From: Microbacterium sp. STN6
GTDB lineage: Bacteria > Actinomycetota > Actinomycetes > Actinomycetales > Microbacteriaceae
Direction of reading: 5' to 3'
Length of the DNA stretch: 64,000 nucleotides
Assembly (NCBI RefSeq): GCF_026410545.1
Contig: NZ_JAPMIT010000004.1
Span: 124,001 to 188,000, forward strand
Shown here: positions 32,708-49,433 of the stretch, piece by piece
Numbering within the stretch: position 1 is the stretch's first letter
How the letters are laid out: each line of letters opens with the position of its first letter
Program-made: the position numbers and the translations under genes
Notes under the pieces: generated by a model
Databases searched by the model: none
What the model saw: the letters and a program-made list of their open reading frames with translations, nothing else
Told to the model about the DNA's origin: nothing

Positions 32708-34141
32708 CTACGCGAGCGCGTCCCGCCGCGCGTACGCCTTCTTCGGCAGCGTATAGCTGAGGTCGTGCACGGTCTCCCTGGCCTCGTCGAGATCCAGCAG
32801 CCCCTCGGCCACGAGCCGCGCGAGGTAGCCCGCGTCCATGCGGCGGGCCAGGTCGTGCCGGGCGGGGATCGAGGCGAAGGCGCGCGTGTCGTCGACGAAC
32901 CCGCTCGTGTTGTAGAAGCCGGCCGTCTCGGTCACGAGCGAGCGGAACCGCGACATGCCGCCCGGCGAGTCGAGGAACCACCACGGCGCGCCGAGCAGCA
33001 CCGACGGGTACGCGCCGGCGAGCGGAGCCAGCTCGCGCGAGAAGGCGTTCTCGTCGACCGTGAACAGGATCATGCGGAACCGCGGGTCGAGCCCGAACGC
33101 GTCAAGCAGCGGCTGCAGCGAGCGGGTGTACTCGGTCTGCACGGGAATGTCGAAACCCTGGTCGGCGCCCAGCCTGCGGTGCACCTCGGCCGAATGGTTT
33201 CGTGAGACGCCGGGGTGCAGCTGCATGACGAGCCCGTCGTCGAGCGACATGCGCGCGCTCTCGAAGAGCATGTTGGCGGCGAAGGCGGTCGCGCGCGTCG
33301 CGTTCACGTCGCCCCGCAGCGCGGCGTCGAAGACGCGCTGCGCATCCGCAGCGTCCAGCGGTGTCGTGTCGGCCGACACGTGACCGTGGTCGCTCGCTCG
33401 CGCTCCGGCCGCGGCGAACGCGAACCGCCGCTGTCGCAGAGCATCGAGGAACGACGTGTAGTCGCGCACCTCGATCCCGCTTGCCGCCGACAACGAGCGG
33501 ATGCCGCCGGCCCAGCCCTCCCGATCCGGGTAGAACAGCGCATCCGGCCTGAAGGTGGGCACCACGCGCTCGCCCCAGCCCTCCGCGGCGAGGTCGGCAT
33601 GCGCGGCAAGGTCGCTCTGGGGCGAATCGGTCGTGGAGAGGATCTCGATGTTGAACCGGTCGAAGAGGGGGCGGATGCGGAATTCATCCCGCCCAAGAGT
33701 GTCGACGAGCTGGTCGTAGATCTCGTCAGCCGTCTGGGCACTCGGTCGCACGGTGATGCCGAAGATCTCGACGAGCTCGTGCTCGAGCCAGTACCGCGTC
33801 GGCGTGCCCCGGAACAGCTTCCAGTTCTCGCAGAAGCGCCGCCAGATGGTGCGGTGGTCGCGCTCCTCTCCACCCGAACCGTCAACCGGGGCGACGCCCA
33901 GCTGCTCGTTGGTGTAGCCCTGCGAGACGAGCATGCGGCGCAGGTAGTGGTCGGGAATCACGAAGAGCTCGGCGGGGTCGCCGAACGACAGGTTGTCCCG
34001 GATCGCCTCGACCTCGACGTGGCCGTGCATGGAGACGAGCGGCAGGTCGGCGACCGAGTCGTAGAGCTCGCGCGCGACGACCCGCATGGCGGGATCGGCG
34101 GGCAGCGCCCGGTCGGGGTCAAGCTTCCACACATCGGCCAT
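32708..34141 (-). CDS. uxaC: Glucuronate isomerase (uronate isomerase)
   Basis: The 477-residue protein of the amidohydrolase superfamily starts at ATG 34141 after AAGGAGGAGG. Early metal-binding histidines are in [10 protein letters not shown]; later motifs are [27 protein letters not shown] and [13 protein letters not shown]. UxaC converts D-glucuronate to D-fructuronate and D-galacturonate to D-tagaturonate, the entry of both branches. It is the first gene of the uxaC-manD operon, divergent from the second LacI gene. Confidence 0.95.
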   Translation of the reverse strand: MADVWKLDPDRALPADPAMRVVARELYDSVADLPLVSMHGHVEVEAIRDNLSFGDPAELFVIPDHYLRRMLVSQGYTNEQLGVAPVDGSGGEERDHRTIWRRFCENWKLFRGTPTRYWLEHELVEIFGITVRPSAQTADEIYDQLVDTLGRDEFRIRPLFDRFNIEILSTTDSPQSDLAAHADLAAEGWGERVVPTFRPDALFYPDREGWAGGIRSLSAASGIEVRDYTSFLDALRQRRFAFAAAGARASDHGHVSADTTPLDAADAQRVFDAALRGDVNATRATAFAANMLFESARMSLDDGLVMQLHPGVSRNHSAEVHRRLGADQGFDIPVQTEYTRSLQPLLDAFGLDPRFRMILFTVDENAFSRELAPLAGAYPSVLLGAPWWFLDSPGGMSRFRSLVTETAGFYNTSGFVDDTRAFASIPARHDLARRMDAGYLARLVAEGLLDLDEARETVHDLSYTLPKKAYARRDALA

Positions 34142-34167
34142 CTGCTGCCTCCTCCTTGAAACAAAAA

Positions 34168-34257
34168 CGTGATCGATTTGCACTCGATCACGCGCGTCTG
34201 GGCGACGGGCGCCACGCATTGGAGGCCACTATAGCGCCGGAATATCGCGGAAGTCAC
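34168..34257 (-). promoter_or_regulatory. uxaC promoter and palindromic operator
   Basis: On the reverse strand, GTGACT (34257-34252) and TATAGT (34233-34228) are -35 and -10 candidates 18 bp apart. Downstream in the leader, CGTGATCGA (34168-34176) and TCGATCACG (34184-34192) form a perfect 9-bp inverted repeat with a 7-bp spacer. It differs from the uxaA operator, so the second LacI repressor, encoded divergently, is the likely binder. Confidence 0.55.
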
Positions 34258-34308
34258 GCCCGGCGGCGACCGTCGAAGCATGAAACAAAATGAAACTGCG
34301 TCGAGGGC

Positions 34309-34338
34309 TTGACGAAACAATGAAAAGGTTTGCAGAAT
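34309..34338 (+). promoter_or_regulatory. Candidate promoter of the second LacI gene
   Basis: TTGACG (34309-34314) and CAGAAT (34333-34338) with an 18-bp spacer. The surrounding 34280-34330 stretch is unusually A-rich and holds three TGAAAC/GAAACA-type words. Confidence 0.4.
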
Positions 34339-34412
34339 GGCGGAACCGGAGCGCGAGGCAGCTCCGGCACAGCAGCGGTACGCCGCTCACGATTCGCACG
34401 AGGTGGTGTGAC

Positions 34413-35495
34413 ATGGCAGTGACGATCAGGGATGTCGCCCGTGAGTCCGGCGTCTCGATCTCGACGGTGTCACGTGCCCTCGCCAGCCCGGAACAGGTGG
34501 CCGAGGCGACGCGCATCCACGTTCAGGCCACGGCGGCGCGCATGGGCTACCGCCCCAATCGCAACGCGCGCAGCCTCATCACCGGCCGCAGCGGCAGCAT
34601 CGGCCTGGTCGTGCCCGACCTCGAGAACCCCTTCTTCGGCTCCGTCTGTAAGGGCGTGCAGGCCCGCGCCCGCGCCGCCGGCTACACCGTCTTCGTGGCC
34701 GACACCGATGAAGACCCGACAGTCGAGTCCGAGATCGCCCGCAGCCTCATCAAGCAGGTCGACGGCGTCATTCTCTGCTCGCCCCGCACGACCGACGACG
34801 AGATCCGTGCGCTCACAACCGAGACGCCTCTCGTGCTCGCCAACCGCAGGCTCGACGGCGTGCCGTCCATCATCTTCGACAACGGCGGCGGCCTCGTGGC
34901 CGTCATGCGCCACCTCATCGCCCTCGGGCACCGCCGGGTGGCATACGCGGGCGGCCCCCGTGCCTCCTGGTCGAACGCGCAGCGGGCGGCGGCGTTCCGT
35001 GTCTTCGCCGACGAGCAGGTGCACGGCGAGCTCGAGCTCATCGACCTGGGCAACTTCCCGCCGTACTTCGAGGGCGGCGTGCAGGCGGCCGACCTCGCCG
35101 TCGCGTCCGGCGCGACGGCAGTCGTCGGCTACAACGATCTGGTGGCTCTCGGCATCCTCGACCGCCTGCGCCAGCGCGGGCTCAGCGCGCCGGAGGACAT
35201 GAGCGTCACCGGCTTCGACAACGTCGCGGTCTCCACCTTCGTGCGGCCCAACCTCACGACGGTGGACCTTCCGCGCCAGCAGATGGGGCGCATGAGCGTG
35301 GACGCTCTTCTCGACCTGGTGCTGCGCGATAGTCAGGCGAGCACGAACGAGAGCATGCCGGAGCAGGCCGCGGATGCGGCATCCGGTGTTCTTCAGGAAT
35401 TGGCCGTCGACCTCATGGTCAGGCAGTCAACGGGGGTGCCCTCCGGCCCAGGCGGCCGTGGGGCAACACACCAGCTTCTCGACGCCGGCGTCTAG
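34413..35495 (+). CDS. LacI-family repressor, second of the hexuronate cluster
   Basis: The 360-residue protein starts at ATG 34413 after GAGGTGG. It has the helix-turn-helix TIRDVARESGVSISTVSRAL, hinge RSLITGRSG, and core IGLVVPDLENPFFGSVCKGV, with VVGYNDLVALGILDRLRQRG in the C-terminal lobe. It is divergent from uxaC-manD and 46 bp before the ABC-transporter operon, so it may control both. The last 50 residues extend past the usual domain end with an Ala/Gly-rich tail. Confidence 0.92.
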   Translation: MAVTIRDVARESGVSISTVSRALASPEQVAEATRIHVQATAARMGYRPNRNARSLITGRSGSIGLVVPDLENPFFGSVCKGVQARARAAGYTVFVADTDEDPTVESEIARSLIKQVDGVILCSPRTTDDEIRALTTETPLVLANRRLDGVPSIIFDNGGGLVAVMRHLIALGHRRVAYAGGPRASWSNAQRAAAFRVFADEQVHGELELIDLGNFPPYFEGGVQAADLAVASGATAVVGYNDLVALGILDRLRQRGLSAPEDMSVTGFDNVAVSTFVRPNLTTVDLPRQQMGRMSVDALLDLVLRDSQASTNESMPEQAADAASGVLQELAVDLMVRQSTGVPSGPGGRGATHQLLDAGV

Positions 35496-35541
35496 AGGCA
35501 CGCACAAGACACACGCAAGACAGATAAGGAAGGAACACGAC

Positions 35542-36768
35542 ATGCGCATCAGCACCCGGACAGTCCTTCTGTCCTCGGTTGCCGTGCTCGCGCTCGCGAT
35601 CACAGGCTGTACGGCACCGAACTCCGGCAACGAGGGCGGCCAGAAGGCGGCCTCAAGCGGCGACGTGCCAGACAAGCCGAAGGCGGCGGTCACGCTCAAT
35701 ATTCTCGATGTCGCGGGCGCTCAGAAGGAGGTCGGCGACATGGTGGCCGACTTCGTCAAGAAGCACTCCGACATCATCTCCTCGGTCAACTGGGAGAGCG
35801 GCGGCGCGCCCGACCTCGTCGGCACGATCAAGCCGCAGGTCGACAGCGGTGACCTGCAGGTGGACCTGGTCTTCACGGGTAACGACGGGCTCTCGGCCGG
35901 TATCGGCCAGAAGCTGTGGGTGCCGCTCATCAAGGACTACGGCGACCGTCTCTCGAACCAGAAGAACTACATCGAGCCGGCGGCGAACATGCAGAAGCTG
36001 GCCGACGGCTTCGGCGCGGTCGTCTCCTACTACCCCTCGGGCCCGCTGCTGCAGTACAACCCCGACGCGGTGACCGACGTGCCGAAGAACCCGCAGGAGC
36101 TGCTCGCGTGGGCCAAGGCGCACCCCGGCAAGTTCGGCTACGCGCGCCCCGCCAACTCGGGCCCCGGCCGCACGTTCATCATGGGCCTGCCGTACATGCT
36201 CGGCGACTCCGACCCCAAGGACCCGACCAACGGCTGGGACAAGACGTGGGCGTACCTGAAGGAGCTCGGCCAGTACGTGTCGAACTACCCCACGGGCACC
36301 GGCCAGGTCATCTCCAACATGGCTGACGGCACCTGGTCGATGATCCCCACCACCACCGGGTGGGACATCAACCCGCGCGCCGAGGGCACTGAACCGAAGA
36401 CCATCAAGGCCGCCGCGTTCGACAAGTTCACCTGGGTGACGGATGCGCATTACGCCGTCGTGCCCAAGGGCCAGTCGGCGGAAAAGATGTCGGCCATCCT
36501 CAACCTTCTGCAGTACATGCTGACGCCGAAGGTGAACGCCATGGCGTACGACACCGGCTACTTCTACCCGGGCCCCGCGATCAAGGGCGCGACCCTCGAC
36601 AAGGCACCGCAGAAGAGCCAGGACGTCGTGAAGGAGTTCGGCCGTGACTGGTACGACGCCCTGATCGAGAAGATGCCCAAGGAGACTCCGCTCACGCCGG
36701 ATCAGATGGTCAAGGCCTTTGACATCTGGGACCGCACCGTGGGAGTCGGAAAGTTCGAATCGAAGTAG
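35542..36768 (+). CDS. ABC transporter substrate-binding lipoprotein
   Basis: The 408-residue protein has a signal peptide with lipobox ITGC (Cys near residue 23) and a type II periplasmic-binding fold. GAVVSYYPSGPLLQYNP and NPQELLAWAKAHPGKFGYARPA are characteristic of the YnjB/iron- and putrescine-type binding proteins rather than CUT1 sugar-binding proteins. It begins a four-gene transporter operon, spacing 2 bp to the ATPase. Uptake of hexuronates or oligogalacturonides is inferred only from the surrounding pathway. Confidence 0.88.
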   Translation: MRISTRTVLLSSVAVLALAITGCTAPNSGNEGGQKAASSGDVPDKPKAAVTLNILDVAGAQKEVGDMVADFVKKHSDIISSVNWESGGAPDLVGTIKPQVDSGDLQVDLVFTGNDGLSAGIGQKLWVPLIKDYGDRLSNQKNYIEPAANMQKLADGFGAVVSYYPSGPLLQYNPDAVTDVPKNPQELLAWAKAHPGKFGYARPANSGPGRTFIMGLPYMLGDSDPKDPTNGWDKTWAYLKELGQYVSNYPTGTGQVISNMADGTWSMIPTTTGWDINPRAEGTEPKTIKAAAFDKFTWVTDAHYAVVPKGQSAEKMSAILNLLQYMLTPKVNAMAYDTGYFYPGPAIKGATLDKAPQKSQDVVKEFGRDWYDALIEKMPKETPLTPDQMVKAFDIWDRTVGVGKFESK

Positions 36769-36770
36769 AC

Positions 36771-37913
36771 ATGACCATTTCAGCCTCCTCCTTCGACGCC
36801 CTGCAATTGAAGAACGTCGGGCGTAGCTTCGGTGGGCAGGATGCGCTGGTCGACCTCAACCTGACGATCCGGGCGGGCGAGTTCATCGCCTTGCTCGGAC
36901 CGTCGGGCTGCGGCAAGTCGACGGCGCTCAACTGCCTTGCCGGCCTGCTGCCCCTCACCCACGGGCAGATCCTCATCGATGACAAGCGCGTCGATGTGCT
37001 GCCCGCCGAGAAGCGCGACTTCGGCATGGTGTTTCAGAACTACGCGCTGTTCCCGCACCTGAGCGTGCAGAAGAACGTGGCGTTCGGCCTGCAGATGCGT
37101 GGCGTGCCGCGCGCCGAGATCACGCGCCGGGTCGCCGAGGCGCTCGCACTGGTGCGGCTCGAGCAGCACGCCACCAAGCTTCCCGGCCAGCTCTCGGGCG
37201 GCCAGCAGCAGCGCGTTGCCATCGCTCGCGCCGTCGTGCTCGAGCCCCGACTCGTGCTCATGGACGAGCCGCTGTCGAACCTCGACGCCAAGCTGCGCCT
37301 CGAGATGCGCACCGAGATCCGGCGCCTGCACCAGTCGCTCGGCCTCACCACGGTCTACGTCACGCACGACCAGGAGGAGGCGCTCTCACTCGCCGACCGC
37401 CTCGTCGTGCTGCGCGAGGGCCACGTGCAACAGATCGGCACGCCGCAGGAACTGCACGACAACCCGGCCAACTGGCACGTCGCCGACTTCATGGGCTACC
37501 GCAACCTCCTCGATCTCACGGTCGAGACGGTCAACGGCTCCGAGGCGCGCGTCTCGGGTCGCGGCCTGTCGCTGGCGGGTCATATCGTGCACCACGCGGC
37601 CGCGTCAGACTCTGTGCGCGTCGCCATCCGCCCCCATGACCTCACGGTCGTCGAGCCAGGTGCTTCGACCTCGGGCCTCAACACGGTCGAGGCGACCGTG
37701 CAGGTCGTCGAGTACCAAGGTCGTGAGTTCGCGGTCGAAGCGGTGACGGATGCCGGGCAGAACCTGTTCGTGCACGCCTCATCGGCCCCGCGCCCAGGCG
37801 ACAGGGTCACCCTCGGAGTCGCCCCGAGCCGCGTGCTGATCTACCAGGCAGACCTCGCCGCGGAGGCCGGGAGCCCGGTGACCCAGACGCCTCTCGAGTC
37901 GGTGGCGTCGTGA
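36771..37913 (+). CDS. ABC transporter ATP-binding protein (MOI/Pot family, with TOBE domain)
   Basis: The 380-residue ATPase has Walker A GPSGCGKST, Q-loop MVFQNYALFPHL, signature LSGGQQQRVAIARA, Walker B RLVLMDEPLSNLD and the switch VTHDQEEA. The C-terminal 130 residues are a TOBE-like regulatory domain. It overlaps the first permease gene by four bases. It powers the importer formed with the binding protein before and the two permeases after it. Confidence 0.95.
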   Translation: MTISASSFDALQLKNVGRSFGGQDALVDLNLTIRAGEFIALLGPSGCGKSTALNCLAGLLPLTHGQILIDDKRVDVLPAEKRDFGMVFQNYALFPHLSVQKNVAFGLQMRGVPRAEITRRVAEALALVRLEQHATKLPGQLSGGQQQRVAIARAVVLEPRLVLMDEPLSNLDAKLRLEMRTEIRRLHQSLGLTTVYVTHDQEEALSLADRLVVLREGHVQQIGTPQELHDNPANWHVADFMGYRNLLDLTVETVNGSEARVSGRGLSLAGHIVHHAAASDSVRVAIRPHDLTVVEPGASTSGLNTVEATVQVVEYQGREFAVEAVTDAGQNLFVHASSAPRPGDRVTLGVAPSRVLIYQADLAAEAGSPVTQTPLESVAS

Positions 37914-38851
37914 GCTCGGCCATCCAGTCACGCCAGTCGCGCACCCGCGTGAAGAGCACGGCGAGCCTCGCGCACCGGCTCGCCGAGCGCGGCATCGACG
38001 CCCGGCTGTGGCTGCTGGCGCCGGCGTTGGTGTTCATCGTGGCGCTGTTCGTGTACCCGTTCGCGTACGGCATCGGGCTCACGTTCCAGCCGCTCGCGCG
38101 CACGACGGAGCAGTGGGGCGGCGGACCGTTCGCCAACTACGTGGAGTTCTTCAAGGACCCGTTCACGTTCGAGTCGGTGTGGCTGACCATGAAGCTGGCG
38201 CTGCCGGCGGCACTGTTCAACGTGATCGTGTCGATCCCGCTGGCGTTCAAGCTGCGGCACCGGTTCCGCGGCAAGCGGTTCCTCTCGACGCTGCTGGTTC
38301 TGCCCATCACGCTCGGCACGGTGCTCACCGCGCAGGGCCTGCTGATCTTCGCCGGGCGCCAGGGCTGGCTCAACCGGTTCCTGCTCGACACGCACATCAT
38401 CGACCAGCCGCTGCAGCTCGTGAACAACTACCTGGGCGTCATGTTCTCGCTCATCATCTCGGGCTTCCCGTTCGCGTTCCTGCTCGTCTCCTCCTACCTG
38501 TCGGGAATCGACCCGTCGATCGAGGCGGCGGCCAGAACGCTCGGGGCCAACTGGCGCCAGCGGTTCCGTCGCGTGACGCTGCCGCTGCTGGCTCCCGGGC
38601 TGGCGACCACCTTCATCCTCACCTTCGTGCTCGCGTTCAGCGTGTTCCCGTCGGCGAGGCTGGTCGGTGACCCGGGCGGCGACACGCGCGTCATGGCCCT
38701 CATGGCCTACCGCGCATTCGGCGAGCAGCAGAACTACAGCATGGCCTCGACGATCGCCATCATGATGGGCGTCATCGAGCTCGTGGTCATCGCGTTCGTT
38801 CTACTCGGGCGCTCCTTCTTCTATAAGGGTTCGACAGGAGGCAAGGGCTGA
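37910..38851 (+). CDS. ABC transporter permease, first subunit
   Basis: The 313-residue protein has six membrane segments, the first near residues 38-60 (LALVFIVALFVYPFAYGIGL-like). The EAA loop EAAARTLGANWRQRFRRVTLPL contacts the ATPase and is typical of the PotB/FbpB-type permeases. Its stop and the start of the second permease share one base (TGATG), implying coupled translation and a heterodimeric channel. Confidence 0.92.
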   Translation: MSSAIQSRQSRTRVKSTASLAHRLAERGIDARLWLLAPALVFIVALFVYPFAYGIGLTFQPLARTTEQWGGGPFANYVEFFKDPFTFESVWLTMKLALPAALFNVIVSIPLAFKLRHRFRGKRFLSTLLVLPITLGTVLTAQGLLIFAGRQGWLNRFLLDTHIIDQPLQLVNNYLGVMFSLIISGFPFAFLLVSSYLSGIDPSIEAAARTLGANWRQRFRRVTLPLLAPGLATTFILTFVLAFSVFPSARLVGDPGGDTRVMALMAYRAFGEQQNYSMASTIAIMMGVIELVVIAFVLLGRSFFYKGSTGGKG

Positions 38852-39795
38852 TGGCCGATACACCCGTCATCGACGCGGGCCGCCCAGCGGTTCGCGGTGC
38901 AGAGAAGATCTACAGCAAGAGGCGCAAGGGCTCGGGCCCAGCCAATCGGATGCCGGGCGAGAGGTCACTCGTCGCCTCGCCTGGCACGTGGTTCGTGTGG
39001 GCCGGAATCGTCGCATTCTTCCTCTTCCTCTTCGGCATCCTCATCAGCGTGCTCGTCGACTCGCTCGGCAAGTCCTGGTTCACGAACTGGCTGCCCACCG
39101 AGTTCACGGCCTCGTGGTACGGCGAGGCGTGGAGCAGGTTCGAGCTCGCGCACGTCATCGGGGTGACGCTCATCGTGGCGTTCAGCGTCGTGATCATCTC
39201 GATCCTCATCGGCGTGCCGGCGTCGTACGTGCTGGCGCGCAGCAAGTTCCCGGGCAAGCAGGTCGTGATGGGGCTGTTCCTGCTTCCCGTGCTGATCCCG
39301 CCGATCACGTTCGGCATTCCGCTGGCGACCGTCATGTACAACTTCGGTCTGGGGCGCACGCTCATTGCGGTGATTCTCGTGAACCTGGTGCCATCCGTGC
39401 CGTTCGTCATCATCACGATGACGCCGTTCATCGAGCAGATCAACCCGACCATCGAGAACGCTGCGCGCATGTGCGGCGCCGGTATGCGTAGCGTGTTCCT
39501 GAGGGTGCTCGGCCCGCTGCTGGTGCCCGGCATTCTCGCGGCGGGCATCCTCGTGCTGGTGCGTACGGTCGGAATGTTCGACCTGACGTTCCTCGTGTCG
39601 GGGCCGCCGAGCGACACGCTCGTGGTGGCGATCTACCGGGCGATGACGTCTGCGGGTGGCGCCGAGCCGCGCCCGCTGGTCTCTGCCATGGCGGTCATGT
39701 ACACCGTGATGATGCTGGTGATCCTGGTCATCGCCCTGCGCTTCGTGAACCCCACCCAGCTGGTGGCGCGCGTGCGTGACAACCCCGACGACTGA
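38851..39795 (+). CDS. ABC transporter permease, second subunit
   Basis: The 314-residue protein has a 45-residue basic N-terminal tail and six membrane segments. The EAA-like loop reads ENAARMCGAGMRSVFLRVLGPL. Together with the first permease it forms the membrane channel. Three REP-like palindromes follow the stop. Confidence 0.92.
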   Translation: MADTPVIDAGRPAVRGAEKIYSKRRKGSGPANRMPGERSLVASPGTWFVWAGIVAFFLFLFGILISVLVDSLGKSWFTNWLPTEFTASWYGEAWSRFELAHVIGVTLIVAFSVVIISILIGVPASYVLARSKFPGKQVVMGLFLLPVLIPPITFGIPLATVMYNFGLGRTLIAVILVNLVPSVPFVIITMTPFIEQINPTIENAARMCGAGMRSVFLRVLGPLLVPGILAAGILVLVRTVGMFDLTFLVSGPPSDTLVVAIYRAMTSAGGAEPRPLVSAMAVMYTVMMLVILVIALRFVNPTQLVARVRDNPDD

Positions 39796-39807
39796 CCGCC
39801 CGAACGC

Positions 39808-39948
39808 GGGTTGAGGAGCGCCAAAGGCGCGTCTCGAAACCCAGACTCGCCACTGAACGCGGGTTGAGGAGCGCCAAAGGCGCGTCTCGAAACCCATACT
39901 CGCCACCGAACGCGGGTTGAGGAGCGCCAAAGGCGCGTCTCGAAACCC
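39808..39948 (+). repeat. REP-like array, three copies
   Basis: Copies at 39808-39842, 39861-39895 and 39913-39948 share the core GAGCGCCAAAGGCGCGTC and have the same orientation, with a period of about 52-53 bp. They lie between the ABC operon and uxuB, ending 45 bp before the uxuB start. Confidence 0.92.
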
Positions 39949-39992
39949 ATACTCGCCCACCCGCCCCAACCAAGAACCAGGAGCACCCCCTC

Positions 39993-41588
39993 GTGCACGA
40001 CCGCCTCTCCGCAGCGACCCTCGCCGCCGCTCAGCCGAACCGCGAGCGCGTCACCGGCCCCGCGGTCGAGGCCGGCACTCCCACCATCGGCATCGTGCAC
40101 TTCGGCATCGGAGCGTTCCACCGTGCCCACCAGGCGGTCTTCACCGAGGATGCTGCCGCAGCGACCGGCGCGTCCGGCTGGGGCATCCTCGGGGTGACCG
40201 GCCGCAGCGACTCGGTCGTGCGCCAGTTGCGGCCGCAGGACTGCCTGTACGGGGTGCTGGTGCGCGGGGTCGACGAGACGCGACTGCGGCTCGTCGCATC
40301 CGTTCGCGATGTGGCGTGGCCTGGGGAGGAGTCCGACCGCATCGCCGAGGTGATCGCTGCGCCGGCCACGCATCTGGCGACGCTGACGATCACCGAGAAG
40401 GGGTACCTGCGGGGCACGAATGGCAACATCGACCTGACGCGAGACTCGGTGCAGTCCGACCTGCGCCTGATCGCGGCCGAACTGGCTGACGCTTCCGTCT
40501 CCGCGCCGGCCGGGGCATCCGCTACACCGATCGGCCTGCTCGTGCGCGGCCTCGCCCGTCGTTTCCGTCGGGGAGGTGCCCCGTTTACCGTCGTGCCGTG
40601 CGACAACCTCGCCGACAACGGGCCCACCACTCGCCGCCTCGTGCGCTCGCTCGTCGCGGCGCTCGCGGATGCCCCCGACGCCGTACATGCCGGCGCCCCC
40701 GACTCGTCGCAAGCCACCGACCCGGCACCCGCAGTCGCCTTCGCCACCTGGCTCGACACCTCCGTCACCTTCCCCTCCACCATGGTCGACCGCATCGCCC
40801 CCGCCACAACCGAGGCCGACCGCGACGCCGCCGAGGCGCTGCTCGGCCTGCGCGACGAGGCCCTCGTGGTCGCAGAGCCCTTCGCCCAGTGGGTCATCGA
40901 AGACGACTTCGCCGGCCCCCGCCCTGCCTGGGAGAAGGCCGGCGCCATCCTCACAGACGACGTCGCGCCCTACGAGCGCGTCAAGCTGCGCGTGCTCAAC
41001 GCGAGCCATTCGATGCTCGCCTACCTCGGCGCCCTCCGCGGCCACGAGACCATCGCCGAAGCGGTCGCGGACCCGACCCTTCGCGACGCGGTTCTCGCCG
41101 TACTCGACGACGACATCCTGCCCACCCTCACGGCCCCGCCTGGCATCGATCTCGCGCGCTACCGCGACACCGTGCTGGCGCGCTTCGCCAACCCGAGCCT
41201 CGCGCACACGACCAGGCAGGTCGGCATGGACGGTTCCCAGAAGCTGCCCATCCGCATTCTCAGCGCCGCCCGCGACCGCATCGCCGCCGGCCACATGCCA
41301 CGTGGCCTGGCGCTTGCGGTCGCAGCGTGGGTCACCTTCATTGCCAGCACAGCGGATGCCGGTAGCCCGCCCCTCGACGACCCTCTCGCCGACGAGCTGC
41401 ACGCCGCAGTCCCGTCCATCGACGCCCTCGAGCTCGACCCCGACGCGGTCGTGGCTCGCCTCTTCGCGCTCGACTCGGTCTTCCCCGCCGACCTGCGCGA
41501 CAACCCGGATTTCCGCGCCGCGGTCGTCGCGCAGCTCCCCGTCGTGCGCGCCCTCGCCGATGCCGGCGCCCCCGCGCAGGCCGGCTAA
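39993..41588 (+). CDS. uxuB: Fructuronate reductase / mannitol dehydrogenase family
   Basis: The 531-residue polyol dehydrogenase has the N-terminal NAD-binding HFGIGAFHRAHQAVF and the catalytic stretch KLRVLNASHS with Lys331, Asn336 and His339, the invariant residues of the long-chain mannitol dehydrogenase family. UxuB reduces D-fructuronate to D-mannonate with NADH. Family members also act as tagaturonate reductase or mannitol dehydrogenase; context supports fructuronate, and it may cover tagaturonate too because no other reductase is here. GTG start at 39993 follows CAGGAGC. Confidence 0.88.
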   Translation: MHDRLSAATLAAAQPNRERVTGPAVEAGTPTIGIVHFGIGAFHRAHQAVFTEDAAAATGASGWGILGVTGRSDSVVRQLRPQDCLYGVLVRGVDETRLRLVASVRDVAWPGEESDRIAEVIAAPATHLATLTITEKGYLRGTNGNIDLTRDSVQSDLRLIAAELADASVSAPAGASATPIGLLVRGLARRFRRGGAPFTVVPCDNLADNGPTTRRLVRSLVAALADAPDAVHAGAPDSSQATDPAPAVAFATWLDTSVTFPSTMVDRIAPATTEADRDAAEALLGLRDEALVVAEPFAQWVIEDDFAGPRPAWEKAGAILTDDVAPYERVKLRVLNASHSMLAYLGALRGHETIAEAVADPTLRDAVLAVLDDDILPTLTAPPGIDLARYRDTVLARFANPSLAHTTRQVGMDGSQKLPIRILSAARDRIAAGHMPRGLALAVAAWVTFIASTADAGSPPLDDPLADELHAAVPSIDALELDPDAVVARLFALDSVFPADLRDNPDFRAAVVAQLPVVRALADAGAPAQAG

Positions 41589-41628
41589 TCCCGTTCGCGC
41601 CTGTCGTCCGACGCAACTGCTTTCTCGT

Positions 41629-41683
41629 GGGTCGGGCCGTTTTGCGGGTCTTCTGCGGGCGCACTCACGATTCGGCCCGACCC
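41629..41683. terminator. Long palindrome after uxuB (GGGTCGGGCC family)
   Basis: GGGTCGGGCCG (41629-41639) pairs perfectly with CGGCCCGACCC (41673-41683) across a 33-nt loop with further partial pairing. The arms match the two units at 13954-14094. The position 40 bp after the stop suits a terminator, but there is no T-run after it. Confidence 0.5.
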
Positions 41684-41777
41684 GTGTGGTCAGCGCTACC
41701 GCGTACCGCCCGCCCATCGCCCACCCAGTGAGAAACCTGGGTTATACCGGAGAATTCGAATTCGGTCAAGAATCAAG

Positions 41778-41807
41778 TGGACACGGCGCGTCTTTGTCGC
41801 ATATAGT
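41778..41807 (+). promoter_or_regulatory. rpoB promoter
   Basis: TGGACA (41778-41783) and TATAGT (41802-41807) match the -35 and -10 consensus at five positions each, with an 18-bp spacer. The predicted leader of about 185 nt holds no gene; the rest of the 41589-41998 gap contains only this and the palindrome before it. Confidence 0.6.
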
Positions 41808-41998
41808 GGTTCTTTGCGCTCCCCACTTCTTCATGCCTTCATATTGCGGTCGGCTCTGCGCGCCTGGTCCCGTGCGAACGGGTCATATATCGGCGCGATT
41901 TCCTGTGGGAGCTCTCGTCCTAACAGTTCCGACTACCAGTTCCGATACTGACCGACAAGTGACTGAGGCCTGAAACAGGGCCCACGGAGGTTATTTCC

Positions 41999-45490
<3,492 letters not shown>

Positions 45491-45537
45491 GCGCGGCCAG
45501 ACCCTACTGACGAATCTTCACAAGGAGAGAGTACAAA

Positions 45538-49416
<3,879 letters not shown>

Positions 49417-49433
49417 TCTGTAGGTACGTAGTA

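Noticed and set aside
40576-41973. Alternative-frame forward open frame across uxuB and the rpoB leader
   Set aside because: Ser/Pro/Arg-rich shadow of uxuB that runs over the palindrome and rpoB promoter; no homology.
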